From Corynebacterium cystitidis (lineage in GTDB: Bacteria > Actinomycetota > Actinomycetes > Mycobacteriales > Mycobacteriaceae), in contig NZ_LT906473.1 in NCBI RefSeq assembly GCF_900187295.1, forward strand, positions 2,542,001 to 2,606,000: a stretch of 64,000 nucleotides of DNA, in the 5' to 3' direction. Below the pieces are notes generated by a model. It had not been told where the DNA came from, did no database searches, and saw nothing but the letters and a program-made list of their open reading frames with translations. Of this stretch, positions 42,381 to 51,971 are shown one piece after another. Each line of letters opens with the position of its first letter. Position 1 is the stretch's first letter. The position numbers and the translations under genes were made by a program.

Positions 42381-43643
42381 TTATGGGAATAGGCCCCGCA
42401 TGTGGTGCGCATCCAGGACGCGCTCCACGGCCATGGCCACTGCGGCCTGACGCATGGTGATGTCCTTCTCTTCAGCGAACGCCACCACGTCATTCCATAC
42501 AGACATCATCGCTTCTTCCTGATGGGCCTGGACACGCTCCAGATCCCACCAGAAATTATCGCGGGACTGCACCCACTCGTAGTAAGAAACCAGCACACCA
42601 CCAGAGTTGGCCAGGATGTCGGGAACGACCATGATTCCCTTGTTGTTAAGGATCTCGTCGCCACCAGCAGTGGTGGGGCCGTTCGCGGCTTCGATGACAA
42701 CCTTGGCTTTGATCCGATCTGCATTGTCGGCGGTGATAACACCTTCAACAGCTGCTGGAACCACAGCGTCAACGTCGAGAAGCAATACTTCGTCCGGATC
42801 CATGGCCTCCGCGCCCGGGAAGTCAACGACCTTTCCGGTCTCATCGACATGCTTGGCTAGCGCCTGGGTGTCGATGCCATCCGCGTTATAAATCGCGCCA
42901 TATACGTCAGAAATAGCAACGACTTTCATGCCCGCCTTGTCCATGAAGATCGCAGCGTCACGGCCAACCTTGCCAAAGCCCTGAACCGTGGCGGTTGCGC
43001 CCTCAATCTCAAGGCCCAGATGCTTAATGGCTTCACGGGTGGTGATAAACACGCCCAGAGAGGTTGCCTCAGCGCGGCCGACGGAACCACCAAGAGAAAC
43101 CGGCTTACCAGTAACAATGCCCGGCGCGGTATAGCCCACAGCGGTGGAGTAAGTGTCCATGAACCACGCCATAGTCTGGGCGTCAGTACCAACGTCGGGT
43201 GCTGGAATGTCTACCTCAGGGCCGATAATCGGCAGGATCTCCGCCACATAACGGCGGGTGATGCGCTCGCGCTCAGCTTCCGAATACTTCGTGGGATCGA
43301 ACGCCACGCCGCCCTTTGCGCCACCGTAAGGGAGGTTGAGCAGGGCACACTTCCAAGTCATGAGCATGGACAGTGCTCGTACTTCCTCCATGTCCACGTC
43401 CTCTGCGTAGCGGGTGCCGCCTTTACCTGGGCCACGGGTAAGATTGTGCTGCACACGGTAGCCGTGCAGAACTTCGCGGGTGCCATCATCACGACGGACA
43501 GGAATGGCTACCGACAGTTCGCGGCGTGGGGTGGCCAGCAGTTCGTAGTCATCGTCAGAGAAGCCCAGGATTTCCTGAGCCGCCCTGAGTTGCTTCTTGG
43601 CATCATCAAACGCGGTGCCGGTTACCGCAGTGTTCTCTGACAT
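42381..43643 (-). CDS. Glu/Leu/Phe/Val dehydrogenase (glutamate dehydrogenase-like)
   Basis: A 420-residue enzyme of the NAD-dependent GudB/RocG-like size class. Catalytic and substrate features are visible: [42 protein letters not shown] with the active-site lysine, then the aspartate segment VDIPAPDVGTD and the Rossmann motif VQGFGKVGRDAA. It interconverts glutamate and 2-oxoglutarate plus ammonia, or a related amino acid pair; specificity cannot be fixed by eye. AGGAGGACACTGCC precedes ATG 43643. A decayed 5' fragment of the same gene lies at 18920-19231. It converges on the immunity-like array and has a decayed arfB upstream. Confidence 0.88.
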   Translation of the reverse strand: MSENTAVTGTAFDDAKKQLRAAQEILGFSDDDYELLATPRRELSVAIPVRRDDGTREVLHGYRVQHNLTRGPGKGGTRYAEDVDMEEVRALSMLMTWKCALLNLPYGGAKGGVAFDPTKYSEAERERITRRYVAEILPIIGPEVDIPAPDVGTDAQTMAWFMDTYSTAVGYTAPGIVTGKPVSLGGSVGRAEATSLGVFITTREAIKHLGLEIEGATATVQGFGKVGRDAAIFMDKAGMKVVAISDVYGAIYNADGIDTQALAKHVDETGKVVDFPGAEAMDPDEVLLLDVDAVVPAAVEGVITADNADRIKAKVVIEAANGPTTAGGDEILNNKGIMVVPDILANSGGVLVSYYEWVQSRDNFWWDLERVQAHQEEAMMSVWNDVVAFAEEKDITMRQAAVAMAVERVLDAHHMRGLFP

Positions 43644-43858
43644 GGCAGTGTCCTCCTAATGCTTTCGCTCTACCTTATACTGATCTTTAATATTGATCTT
43701 TACCGAGTAGTTTATATCGTCGCCAGCAATTTAGTAATACTTTTTACAAAGAAGCTAATCCTTACCCCTCAAGACAAGAGGCCGACCCAGATTCCAGACT
43801 TCCTAGCCAACATCCCACTCAACATAACACTGTGGGAAGCTGTCTACCTCATAATTGT

Positions 43859-44232
43859 CTACCCACCGCTGTCGAGGCGCAGAGGCCGCCGCAACTTTTT
43901 AATCTCAGAACGCCGCCGTTTCGCCTCCAGGCGACGGCGCACCGATCCCCTGGTCAGTTTTGTCTTCTTTCTTGGCGGCGGGTCAGGTGCTAAGGCATCA
44001 CGAAGCATACTGGCAAGCCGGTCCCGCGCCTCGTTCCGGTTGCGGAGTTGGGAGCGCTGAGTAGCAGCTTCCACCATGAGCACCGTAGTACCTAGGTTCT
44101 TGATGGCACGCAGCCTCTGCTTCTCGCTCAGGACTCTGCACTGTTCAAGATCGAGGCTGAGCTGCACCTTGCTGTCCGTCGTATTCACGCTCTGGCCACC
44201 CGGGCAATCTTTACACCCTTTCCACCACGCAT
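43859..44232 (-). pseudogene. Decayed second copy of arfB
   Basis: The translation from 44188 (VNTTDSKVQLSLDLEQCRVLSEKQ ... RRRSEIKKLRRP) is nearly the same as the ArfB C-terminal two-thirds encoded at 58517-58942. Upstream, the start ATGCGTGGTG is kept at 44232 but about 70 bp that encode the segment before GGQ are deleted and the frame is broken, so the catalytic GGQ loop is not joined to the start. It is therefore a pseudogene. The 215 bp between it and the dehydrogenase gene hold no gene. Confidence 0.8.
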
Positions 44233-44293
44233 GCTTTACACCTTAGATTCCGTCTCTGTGCGGCCGGTTAATCGTCGTAAAGCAAAATTTATC

Positions 44294-44308
44294 ACCCTCA
44301 GTGAGGGT
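44294..44308. promoter_or_regulatory. Palindromic operator candidate before fic
   Basis: ACCCTCAGTGAGGGT is a palindrome with 7-bp perfect arms about a single central base. It is flanked by TTTATC and AAA in near symmetry, and a half-site GATGAGGG follows at 44313-44321. It lies 52 bp before the Fic start. The C-terminal winged helix of the Fic protein may bind here. Confidence 0.5.
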
Positions 44309-44359
44309 AAAGTGATGAGGGCAATCAGCATTTGAAAGTTAATGCGGAAAGGAGGATCA

Positions 44360-45316
44360 GTGCCTTATACGCCACCGTTCCAACGAAGCGCGCGCACCGA
44401 CATGCTCAGCATGCACATCGCTGAACTCGTCGGAATGTTGCGGCCACATTCGGCGCTCAGCACCAATCCCTCCCTCCACCGTGATCTGCGTGTTCGTACC
44501 ATCCACTCGTCGCTAGCTATCGAGGGAAACACTCTTTCGGAAGACGCGGTGACCGCAATCCTCGACGGAAAGCGAGTCCTCGGACCCGAAAGTGACATCC
44601 GGGAGGTCAAAAACGCGCGCAACGCCTACTCCCTGCTGCCAGAGCTCAACCCGCACAGCGTGAACGATCTCCTGCGCGCCCACTTGACGATGATGGACGG
44701 CCTAGCCGCCGGCGCCGGCAGATTTCGGGCCAACAACGTGGGCGTGTACCGGGAAGGACGGCTCATCCACACGGGTACACCAGCCCGCTACCTTCATACC
44801 GTCATTACGGACTTGTTCAGCTGGCTACAAAATACCACCGAACATTCGCTGCTCACTTCATGTATTTTCCACTATGAGTTCGAGTTCATCCACCCATTCA
44901 GCGATGGAAACGGGCGCATGGGTCGCATGTGGCAAATGTTGATTCTGGCACGCTGGAGGGACATGCTGCAATGGCTCCCCGTTGAATCCTTGATCGCACA
45001 GCGACGAGATGAATACTACGAGCGCTTCATCACCTCGAACAACGAGGGCTCCAGCACTCCATTCGTCGAATTCATGCTGGAGATCATCGCGGAGGCACTC
45101 CAGCCCTTTGCCAATCCACCAGACCCCGCAGCTGAACGCGCACGCCACACGCTGGCCTTCTTCCGCAGCGACCCCACCGCCACTGTTCGTGAACTTGCTG
45201 CCCATCTAGGATGCTCTGTGGCCACAGCCGAGCGCACCGTCAAGCAGCTACGCGAAGAGGGTGCACTGGTGCGGCGCGGAAGCGCACGTAAAGGCCGGTG
45301 GGAAGTGCTCTCTTAG
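44360..45316 (+). CDS. Fic family protein with C-terminal winged helix
   Basis: A 318-residue Fic protein. GTG 44360 is preferred because GGAGG lies five bases upstream; ATG 44342 would put that site inside the coding region. The catalytic motif HPFSDGNGRMGR (about 178-189) is complete. The N-terminal inhibitory helix has SSLAIEGN with the conserved Glu (about residue 55), so this is a class II self-inhibited type. The C-terminus has a winged-helix DNA-binding segment (TVRELAAHLGCSVATAERTVKQLREEGAL). Fic enzymes usually transfer AMP to target proteins. The HTH and the palindrome upstream suggest autoregulation. No separate antitoxin is needed for this class. Confidence 0.85.
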   Translation: MPYTPPFQRSARTDMLSMHIAELVGMLRPHSALSTNPSLHRDLRVRTIHSSLAIEGNTLSEDAVTAILDGKRVLGPESDIREVKNARNAYSLLPELNPHSVNDLLRAHLTMMDGLAAGAGRFRANNVGVYREGRLIHTGTPARYLHTVITDLFSWLQNTTEHSLLTSCIFHYEFEFIHPFSDGNGRMGRMWQMLILARWRDMLQWLPVESLIAQRRDEYYERFITSNNEGSSTPFVEFMLEIIAEALQPFANPPDPAAERARHTLAFFRSDPTATVRELAAHLGCSVATAERTVKQLREEGALVRRGSARKGRWEVLS

Positions 45317-45402
45317 CAGCTTCCCTAGCCTGAACATCCCCAACCTGGACGGCATTTCTTTGGGTCGTGCCACTACCAACCCATCCCCATTAAAAGCCGA
45401 GG

Positions 45403-46215
45403 CTACGCAGAAGGAGTGGTGGCAGCGGCACGGCGAAAGCGGCTTGTACGCGGAATCACTATGGGTTTTCCGGTCCGGGGATCTGCAATCACATCACACG
45501 CAATCTCGTAGACTTCCTCCAAAAGCTGCGCAGTAACAACATCTTTCACCGACCCCTGCGCAACAATCTCGCCTGCTTTCATCACAATCACATGCGTGGC
45601 ATACCGGAAGGCAAGAGTTAACTCATGAAGGACAGCAACAACAGTAGACCCGGCTTCGTACAAGCCAGCCGCCAAATCGAGCACTTCAACCTGGTGCGTA
45701 ATATCCAAAAAAGTGGTGGGCTCATCCAACAAAACGATCGGCGTTTGCTGCGCTAACACCATCGCCAACCACACTCGCTGACGCTGCCCCCCGGAAAGGG
45801 CGGCAACAGGTCGATCTTTCAACTGTGCGACATTAGCCCGCTCCATGGCCCACTCCAAGGCCTGCTGGTCTTGCGACGACCACTGTCGCATCATCGTGTG
45901 ATACGGATAACGGCCGCGCGACACAAGATCTTCAACAACAATTCCATCGGGGGCGATCGGATTTTGTGGCAGCAAACTGATCTCTCGCGCCACCTGCTTC
46001 GAAGGATACGAGCGGATATCAGCGCCGTCGAGAAGCACCTCGCCTGTCGACGCGGTGGTCAACCTAGCCAGACTTTTCAACAAAGTGGATTTGCCACACG
46101 CATTAGGCCCAACAATGACAGTAAATTCACCATCGGGAATTTCTACGCCCAGGTGGGACAAAACCGTCTTATCGCCGTATCCAACACTGATATTTCTGGC
46201 TTCTAACCGTGGCAT
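45403..46215 (-). CDS. ABC transporter ATP-binding protein (system 4)
   Basis: A 270-residue FecE-type ATPase, the last gene of the eight-gene iron operon. ATG 46215 overlaps the stop of the preceding permease as TGATG. Walker A is GPNACGKST, the Q-loop is in SLLPQNPIAP, the signature is LSGGQRQRVW, Walker B is IVLLDEPTTFLD and the H-loop is VLHELTLAFR, with Glu where Asp is usual after the His. It would power the two permeases encoded just upstream. An alternative upstream start at 46254 would overlap the permease. Confidence 0.9.
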   Translation of the reverse strand: MPRLEARNISVGYGDKTVLSHLGVEIPDGEFTVIVGPNACGKSTLLKSLARLTTASTGEVLLDGADIRSYPSKQVAREISLLPQNPIAPDGIVVEDLVSRGRYPYHTMMRQWSSQDQQALEWAMERANVAQLKDRPVAALSGGQRQRVWLAMVLAQQTPIVLLDEPTTFLDITHQVEVLDLAAGLYEAGSTVVAVLHELTLAFRYATHVIVMKAGEIVAQGSVKDVVTAQLLEEVYEIACDVIADPRTGKPIVIPRTSRFRRAAATTPSA

Positions 46216-47252
46216 CAGGCCCAGTGTCCTTTCCATTCTCGATACAAAATCCACATCAGGTACACCCCTCCAACCACGCCGGTAATCACACCAACAGGCA
46301 ACTGAGTAGGGGCGAAAAGACGCTGCGCAATCACATCACTCACCAAGACAACGACAGCCCCCATCAACGCTGCGACACCCACACCGGCAGTTGCGGTGCC
46401 AGAAATCTTGCGCGCCAATTGCGGGGCCGCCAAGGCAACAAAACCAATCGGGCCAGCAACAGCAACCGAAACCGCAGTGAAAGTCACCCCCAACGCCAAC
46501 AAACGCCCCCGCTGGGCCTGCACATTCACCCCCAACCCGGAAGCAACATCATCACCGGTAGTCATAATGGTCAGATCACCCGAAGCAGCAAAAGTAAGGG
46601 GAAGTAAAAAAGCCAGCACCAAAGCCAGAAAACCAACCTGTGACCAACCAATGCCGTGCAGCGAACCAGCCAGCCACAGTTGTGCAGTCTGTGCTGCGGA
46701 TAGTTCAGCCTTCACCAAAAGCAAAGTATTAAGCGCCTGCAGAATGAAAGACAGACCCATTCCGACGAGCACAAAATGGATCCCATTAATGCCGCTCGAA
46801 CGCGAAAAACCAAAAACGATAGCACCGGTAAGCAACCCGCCCACAATCGCTGCCACACCTGTTGCAAACGGCCCCGTATTGAAAACAATAATCTGTACAA
46901 CCGCGCCGGTAGCCGCCCCAACGCTAAACCCCGTAATATCCGGGCTGCCTAAAGGATTACGCGTCAGCGCCTGGAAAATCGCCCCAGCCACCCCCAGGCT
47001 CACTCCCACCAAAACAGCCCCCAAAACACGGGGCAGCCGAATATCGCGAACAAAGAAGTTAGCCAAGTGATCAGTTGCTTGCCCAACCACAGCAGAAAAA
47101 GTTTGTGCAAGGGTTAACGGGTAGTCCCCCAGCATCAAAGCAGTCAACCCCACAACCGTAATAGTCGCCACCACGGTTGCGCTAAAGATTAAGACTCTCC
47201 GCCGAATCCGGCCCTGATATAACCGTGTCTTTAAATACACGTAGGAAGTCAT
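46215..47252 (-). CDS. Iron ABC transporter permease (system 4, second permease)
   Basis: A 345-residue FecCD-family permease, overlapping the previous permease by ATGA. Signatures: DIRLPRVLGAVLVGVSLGVAGAIFQALTRNPLGSPDITGFSVGAATG, VNVQAQRGRLLALGVTFTA and AGPIGFVALAAPQLARKISG. The coupling loop has APQLAR where PHLAR is usual. It would pair with the permease at 47249-48301. Confidence 0.9.
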   Translation of the reverse strand: MTSYVYLKTRLYQGRIRRRVLIFSATVVATITVVGLTALMLGDYPLTLAQTFSAVVGQATDHLANFFVRDIRLPRVLGAVLVGVSLGVAGAIFQALTRNPLGSPDITGFSVGAATGAVVQIIVFNTGPFATGVAAIVGGLLTGAIVFGFSRSSGINGIHFVLVGMGLSFILQALNTLLLVKAELSAAQTAQLWLAGSLHGIGWSQVGFLALVLAFLLPLTFAASGDLTIMTTGDDVASGLGVNVQAQRGRLLALGVTFTAVSVAVAGPIGFVALAAPQLARKISGTATAGVGVAALMGAVVVLVSDVIAQRLFAPTQLPVGVITGVVGGVYLMWILYREWKGHWA

Positions 47253-48301
47253 ACCAACAACCTTCCCGTGCTGCGCTGGATGATCGCCACGAAAACAGGA
47301 CCTCCAAGCAAAGCTGTCATAATGCCGGTCTGAATCTCCTGGGGCATCACCACAACACGCGCCAATACATCAGCAACCAGGAAAAACACCGGCCCAGCAA
47401 GCAAAGACAGAGGAAGCACCCACCGCACATCCGGACCAACCAAAGCCCGCACTAAATAAGGCACTCCCAAACCGACAAACATGATCGGCCCGACCGCAGC
47501 AGTCGCAGCCCCAGCCAACAACGTGATCGACAGCAGCACTGTGATCCGCAAAGCCTTCACATTAATACCCAGAGCCGCACCCGTTTCATCGCCAAGCGCT
47601 AAAGCATTTAAAGCAGGGGCAGACCACAACGCCAATATCAAGCCCGCGACAATAAACAGGATCACAGCCCCAATAATGCTCCAACTGCGAAACTCCAAAG
47701 AACCAGCGGACCAGAAACGGAACTCATTAAACACTTTCTGATCAGAAATGATCACCAACTGGACAAACGATGTCACCGCCATGGAAAAAGCAACACCAGC
47801 TAGCACTAAACGCGATGGAGATGTGTGCCGAGACGCTGCCCCACCAAGAATGAAAACCGCAGCCGAAGCAAGAGCAGCACCCGCCAAAGCAAACCATAAA
47901 TAAAACCAAATAGACGTGTTGCCAATAACCGCCACCGCCGTCACCACAGCTAAAGAAGCACCAGCGTTGACACCGAGGATACCCGGATCCGCCAACGGAT
48001 TACGGGTTAAGGCCTGCATTAACGCGCCTGCCACTGCGAGAGCTGCGCCAACAATAATAGCCAGAACAAGCCGTGGCAGGCGTTGATCCAACACCACCCG
48101 GCGTGCCTCAACCGTCCCCTCACCCTGTAGGGCTGCAATTACATCACGAAAAGGCAAAAGATTAGACCCAATGGCCAAAGAAAGAAGCGCCAACCCCACA
48201 AGTAAGGCAAGCAGGACCAGGATAGAACCGCTTCGCCGTGCAAACCACGATACCGCAGGGCGGGATCCTGCGGTGTCAGCCTTCAAGGTAGCTGTAGTCA
48301 C
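47249..48301 (-). CDS. Iron ABC transporter permease (system 4, first permease)
   Basis: A 350-residue FecCD-family permease. GTG 48301 starts one base after the stop of the surface-protein gene at 48303, with GAGGAGGGAA about 12 bp upstream. An ATG at 48376 would overlap that gene by 74 bp and is less likely. Signatures: DQRLPRLVLAIIVGAALAVAGALMQALTRNPLADPGILGVNAGASLAV, LGDETGAALGINVKALR and AAVGPIMFVGLGVPYLVRALVG. The coupling loop has PYLVR in place of PHLVR, an unusual substitution shared in spirit with the partner permease. Confidence 0.88.
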   Translation of the reverse strand: MTTATLKADTAGSRPAVSWFARRSGSILVLLALLVGLALLSLAIGSNLLPFRDVIAALQGEGTVEARRVVLDQRLPRLVLAIIVGAALAVAGALMQALTRNPLADPGILGVNAGASLAVVTAVAVIGNTSIWFYLWFALAGAALASAAVFILGGAASRHTSPSRLVLAGVAFSMAVTSFVQLVIISDQKVFNEFRFWSAGSLEFRSWSIIGAVILFIVAGLILALWSAPALNALALGDETGAALGINVKALRITVLLSITLLAGAATAAVGPIMFVGLGVPYLVRALVGPDVRWVLPLSLLAGPVFFLVADVLARVVVMPQEIQTGIMTALLGGPVFVAIIQRSTGRLLV

Positions 48302-48302
48302 T

Positions 48303-49439
48303 TCAGAACTCAGTTCCCTCCTCACCGCTGACGCTACTGCGACGCGGGCGGTTGACATACACATAGGCGATGACACCGGTCAGCCCCACCAGCAGGATGG
48401 AACCACCAACTGTCAAACCGACAATCGGGGCCCGAGGAGAAGAACCCGAGGCGGAACTGGCATAAGTATCAGAATTATCCGGATTAAATAGACCTAAACC
48501 GGCCGATGAGTCACCTCCACCGGTCCCGCCATAGTTTCCGTTGCCCCCACCCTGGGCGGCGAGAATATCACTAGACGTTTGCAGTTGATCGCCACCGCTA
48601 TTCGACGAGGACGCACCACCGCCACCTGGAGAACCAGCACCGGATCCGGCAGAGCCTGACCCACCGGAATCACCGCCACCGCCAGCGGGTTGCCCCGCTT
48701 GATTAGATTGATTACTACCTGCGACCTGTTGGCGCCTCACAGTACGGCGGTTACCTGTTCCACCACCTGAGTCGGTAGAACCCGCATTATTGGCCGTATT
48801 GCTACCCGTGTTATTGCCGCCGCCACCGCCGATGACACCACCGCCAGTGTTGCTAGGATTCCCACCTGAATGGTCTGTTCCTGAAACAGTTCCAGGACTA
48901 TTCTGCCCACCACCAGATCTCCGATTGCCACTAGGATTTTGTGCGGCACCACCACCATTGTGGGTTCCACCACCTGCGCCACCGCCAGAATTGGCTGCAG
49001 GCAAAACCTCAAAGTACTGAGACTGGTGGGTGTAACCTCGGGTCTCGCCAGCGTCGTTAAGCACCTCCGTGGCCAAAAACCGCAGCCAGTAGTTACCGCC
49101 TGGCTCAAGCCCACACGGAATATCAACAGAGTTCACTGCATAACCAGTGCTATCAGCTCGGGCTTGAGAAACCACACCTTGGCCCTGGACCGACATATCC
49201 CCTCCTGAGAGGGCACCGTCGTTGATTTTCACGTTGACGATCTCATTCGGGGCGAACCCCCACACTTCCCAGGTCATCGTCCCGCACGCCTCCACAGACG
49301 TAGGAGACAGCGCAGAACTTGTACCAGGGGTATTAGGTGACGCTCCGCCCGGGGGCAACGAATGCACTGGTGGGGCGAAGGCCACACCAGCCACGAGCGT
49401 GATGCCAATGGCTGCTAGCCTCCGTTTCATCTTTTTCAC
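48303..49439 (-). CDS. Membrane-anchored surface protein of system 4 (protein D, single domain)
   Basis: A 378-residue exported protein. GTG 49439 is chosen because GGAGAAAGG lies nine bases upstream. The signal peptide is RRLAAIGITLVAGVAFAPP. One beta-rich domain follows (about 48-135), with a likely disulphide (Cys52-Cys109) and the motifs VNVKINDG (69-75) and YWLRFL (117-122), which recur in two other proteins of the operon. A Gly/Ser/Asn/Gln-rich linker of ~190 residues leads to a single C-terminal transmembrane helix (VGLTVGGSILLVGLTGVIAYVYV) and a short charged tail. There is no LPXTG motif. It is encoded immediately before the permeases, so it probably stands on the membrane near the transporter. 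Confidence 0.75.
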   Translation of the reverse strand: MKKMKRRLAAIGITLVAGVAFAPPVHSLPPGGASPNTPGTSSALSPTSVEACGTMTWEVWGFAPNEIVNVKINDGALSGGDMSVQGQGVVSQARADSTGYAVNSVDIPCGLEPGGNYWLRFLATEVLNDAGETRGYTHQSQYFEVLPAANSGGGAGGGTHNGGGAAQNPSGNRRSGGGQNSPGTVSGTDHSGGNPSNTGGGVIGGGGGNNTGSNTANNAGSTDSGGGTGNRRTVRRQQVAGSNQSNQAGQPAGGGGDSGGSGSAGSGAGSPGGGGASSSNSGGDQLQTSSDILAAQGGGNGNYGGTGGGDSSAGLGLFNPDNSDTYASSASGSSPRAPIVGLTVGGSILLVGLTGVIAYVYVNRPRRSSVSGEEGTEF

Positions 49440-49467
49440 GTCATGTTACCTTTCTCCGTTCAATGGT

Positions 49468-51939
49468 TTAACGGCGATTACCAGCCGCTTTCCAGGCGTA
49501 GCTCCCCAACCCCATAGCACTGACAACAGCAAGAGCTACCAAAATAATCAGCCAATCACTCAACGTCATGAGCTTTCCTTCAATGCTTGTAGGCATTGAC
49601 GCAATAAGAGTACTGCCCTCACCATTTTCCGGCACGGTCCCTACGGTGTCCCCACTGCTGAACGAAACACCAGTCCAACCGATCAGGTCACCGTTGGAGT
49701 CCAGGATTTCAAATTTGTGCTCGCCATCTCCCAGATTCGCAACATCAATAACTAGCTGGCCATTCTGATCAAGCTGTTGCCAGCCATAGTCCATCTGCTC
49801 CGGCGAATAACCATAAACATAGACCCAGTCACCTGGCTTCATCGTCTCCGAGGTCACCGTGAGGTAAAAGTCATCATCAAGAGTTCCTTGAATATCGCCG
49901 ATATTGCCATCATCGAGTTCACCAGCATCCTTCACCGTGGAATCAGGAACAAAGTCTGGCTTTGGCTTCTTCGTTTGAGTGTTGCCGTTTCCACTTGCAT
50001 GGGCGGGAGTCGCAGAGGCATTATTGCCACCGCCTGTAGCTTGTGAACCACCACGTGAAGCTGTAGACCGCTGTGCTGGCGAGGAGTTTCCAGTGGCCCC
50101 GCCACCGATAACTTCAGTGATCTCGATAATCTCTTCAACATTGCCACCACCATTTCGCCGATTGTTAGTTGCACCACCCTGATTGTTATGTGGCGTATTT
50201 GTTTGGTTGTTTTGGTTGTTTTGGTTGTTTGCGGTGGTACGACCGTTCTTGGCAGCTTCTGGACGTGTAGCTGCGACCTGCTTATCCAGATCTTTAATCG
50301 AGCGCTCAAGTGCCCCAATTTCAGTAGCTATGCCCTGAATTTGCTGGCTTCGTGACGGTGCTTGTCCTCCAGTGCCCTGTTTACCTTGTTTAGGCTTCTC
50401 GCCTTGACGGCGATTACCGCCGCCGCTAGTGTCACCGGTTTTGCCGCCATCGGAAACAGGAACGTTGCCGTGGCCGTCGTTAAGCACAACCGTGTCCCAA
50501 CCATAAACCTGACCAAAGTACGGCTCACCAGTTGCGTCTTCACCATAGTTACCGTTTTGCACTAAGAGCTTAAGTTCCCCAGGCAGAAAAGTCTTGCCCT
50601 CTGTAGGCAAAGAAATAGTACCGTCCGCGTCGGCTTGGAACCACTCACCCTGCCATGGAATCCGGTAGTCCGAACCACGGTAGATCGACGCATATACCCA
50701 GTCACCTCGGCTCGCAGCCGGAATGGTCACTTCCACGGTAGGCCCCGTTACCCGGGCGGTCACCCCGCCCCCTGAAGGGCCCTGAAGAGACGTGGGCACA
50801 ACCGGAAGCGGTGGCTGATTCGGCTTGTACTCGCCGTGGATGAAAGGCACGGCTTTTGTAAAGATCGGGTCACCGTCGTTAAGCGAACCTGTGAGGAACT
50901 GGACACTGTGTAACCCGTCGGAGAAGACAGGTGTAGAGCCTAAATCACCACTGTTGGTTCCATCTGGCAGTGGCACTTTTGCATCGAACGTGCCGGTCTC
51001 CGGGTCAGATGCGACGAAGTACCAAATCGTACGGTTTGAATGCAGGCTATCATCCAACCGTGAAATTGCGCCCCCATCAAGTTTCACCGAGACCACTACA
51101 CCACCAGAGTGGGCGTTACAGAAACCTTCCCCACTAACGTGGAGGAATCCGTCTTCAGAAAACTCGGCAGCTGTCGCATTCGGCCGGGAGTTAGTAACAC
51201 ATTCCACCTGGGGCCGATCACTTGCCCACCGTGTGCCATTGACTACCAGCGGAGATGTGGTTAAGGTCCGCTGAATATCCCAACTGTGCAGGCCGGAAGC
51301 AAAGTTTAAAACGAAATGCTGCCCGGCCTCGAGATTGGAAGGCAAATCAATCGTGGCGGTGAAATCACCATTCTCATCCGCTTGGATAACTTGCCACAGT
51401 GACGGGTCTGGCACATTGGCTGTTGGATGGTTTTTAATGTCACCTCCACTCCGGGCGTAGTCATTGGCCAGGTACACAGTTTGGGATTCATCGCCTGGCA
51501 GTACAACTGGTGTGAGCGTTCGTGCCTTGACCACCACGGATGACCCTTGGTTTGCTGAACCTCCAGTCCACCCTGTTCCGGTCACGACGATATTGCCACC
51601 TGATTCAATATTCTCGTCATAGGTCAACGTGGCGATTTGGGGTTGCCCGTTTGCCCCCAACACTTCGTGACCGTGTGCGTCTTTCAGGGTGAACGTCACC
51701 GTTCGCTGAGAAGCATCACCTAGGAGATCGGCGGTGGTTTGGTGGAGATCCTCCGCCAGCTGAGCATCTTCCGCCAGCTGAGCATCTTCCGCCAGCTGGC
51801 TGTCTTCCTCCAGCAACGTTTCATCAGGTTGAATGTCTTCCTCAGCTTGGGCAACCGGAGTGTAGGCGGTGAGAATAAGAGGCAGAGCAAGGAGCGGTGT
51901 GAGAATGTGGCGGATGCGGTGACTTGTTTGGCGTTTCAT
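49468..51939 (-). CDS. Membrane-anchored surface protein of system 4 (protein C, multi-domain)
   Basis: An 823-residue exported protein. The signal peptide ends PVAQAEE. An acidic six-residue repeat (AQLAED, coded by an 18-bp repeat near 51751-51800) follows. Two or three beta-rich domains come next: one with NIVVTGTGWTGG and VVVKARTL, one with FLHVSGEGFCNAHSGGVVVSVKLDGG, and one with WVYASIYRG. Later there are a short coiled coil (IQGIATEIGALERSIKDLDKQVAA), a long Asn/Gly/Gln linker, another beta domain (WVYVYGYSPEQMDYGWQQL) and a C-terminal transmembrane helix (WLIILVALAVVSAMGLGSY). No LPXTG. It lies between the lipoprotein gene and protein D with 28-32 bp gaps. Confidence 0.72.
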   Translation of the reverse strand: MKRQTSHRIRHILTPLLALPLILTAYTPVAQAEEDIQPDETLLEEDSQLAEDAQLAEDAQLAEDLHQTTADLLGDASQRTVTFTLKDAHGHEVLGANGQPQIATLTYDENIESGGNIVVTGTGWTGGSANQGSSVVVKARTLTPVVLPGDESQTVYLANDYARSGGDIKNHPTANVPDPSLWQVIQADENGDFTATIDLPSNLEAGQHFVLNFASGLHSWDIQRTLTTSPLVVNGTRWASDRPQVECVTNSRPNATAAEFSEDGFLHVSGEGFCNAHSGGVVVSVKLDGGAISRLDDSLHSNRTIWYFVASDPETGTFDAKVPLPDGTNSGDLGSTPVFSDGLHSVQFLTGSLNDGDPIFTKAVPFIHGEYKPNQPPLPVVPTSLQGPSGGGVTARVTGPTVEVTIPAASRGDWVYASIYRGSDYRIPWQGEWFQADADGTISLPTEGKTFLPGELKLLVQNGNYGEDATGEPYFGQVYGWDTVVLNDGHGNVPVSDGGKTGDTSGGGNRRQGEKPKQGKQGTGGQAPSRSQQIQGIATEIGALERSIKDLDKQVAATRPEAAKNGRTTANNQNNQNNQTNTPHNNQGGATNNRRNGGGNVEEIIEITEVIGGGATGNSSPAQRSTASRGGSQATGGGNNASATPAHASGNGNTQTKKPKPDFVPDSTVKDAGELDDGNIGDIQGTLDDDFYLTVTSETMKPGDWVYVYGYSPEQMDYGWQQLDQNGQLVIDVANLGDGEHKFEILDSNGDLIGWTGVSFSSGDTVGTVPENGEGSTLIASMPTSIEGKLMTLSDWLIILVALAVVSAMGLGSYAWKAAGNRR

Positions 51940-51971
51940 GGTCTTTCGTAGAGCGTAGGGGTTACGAGCAT

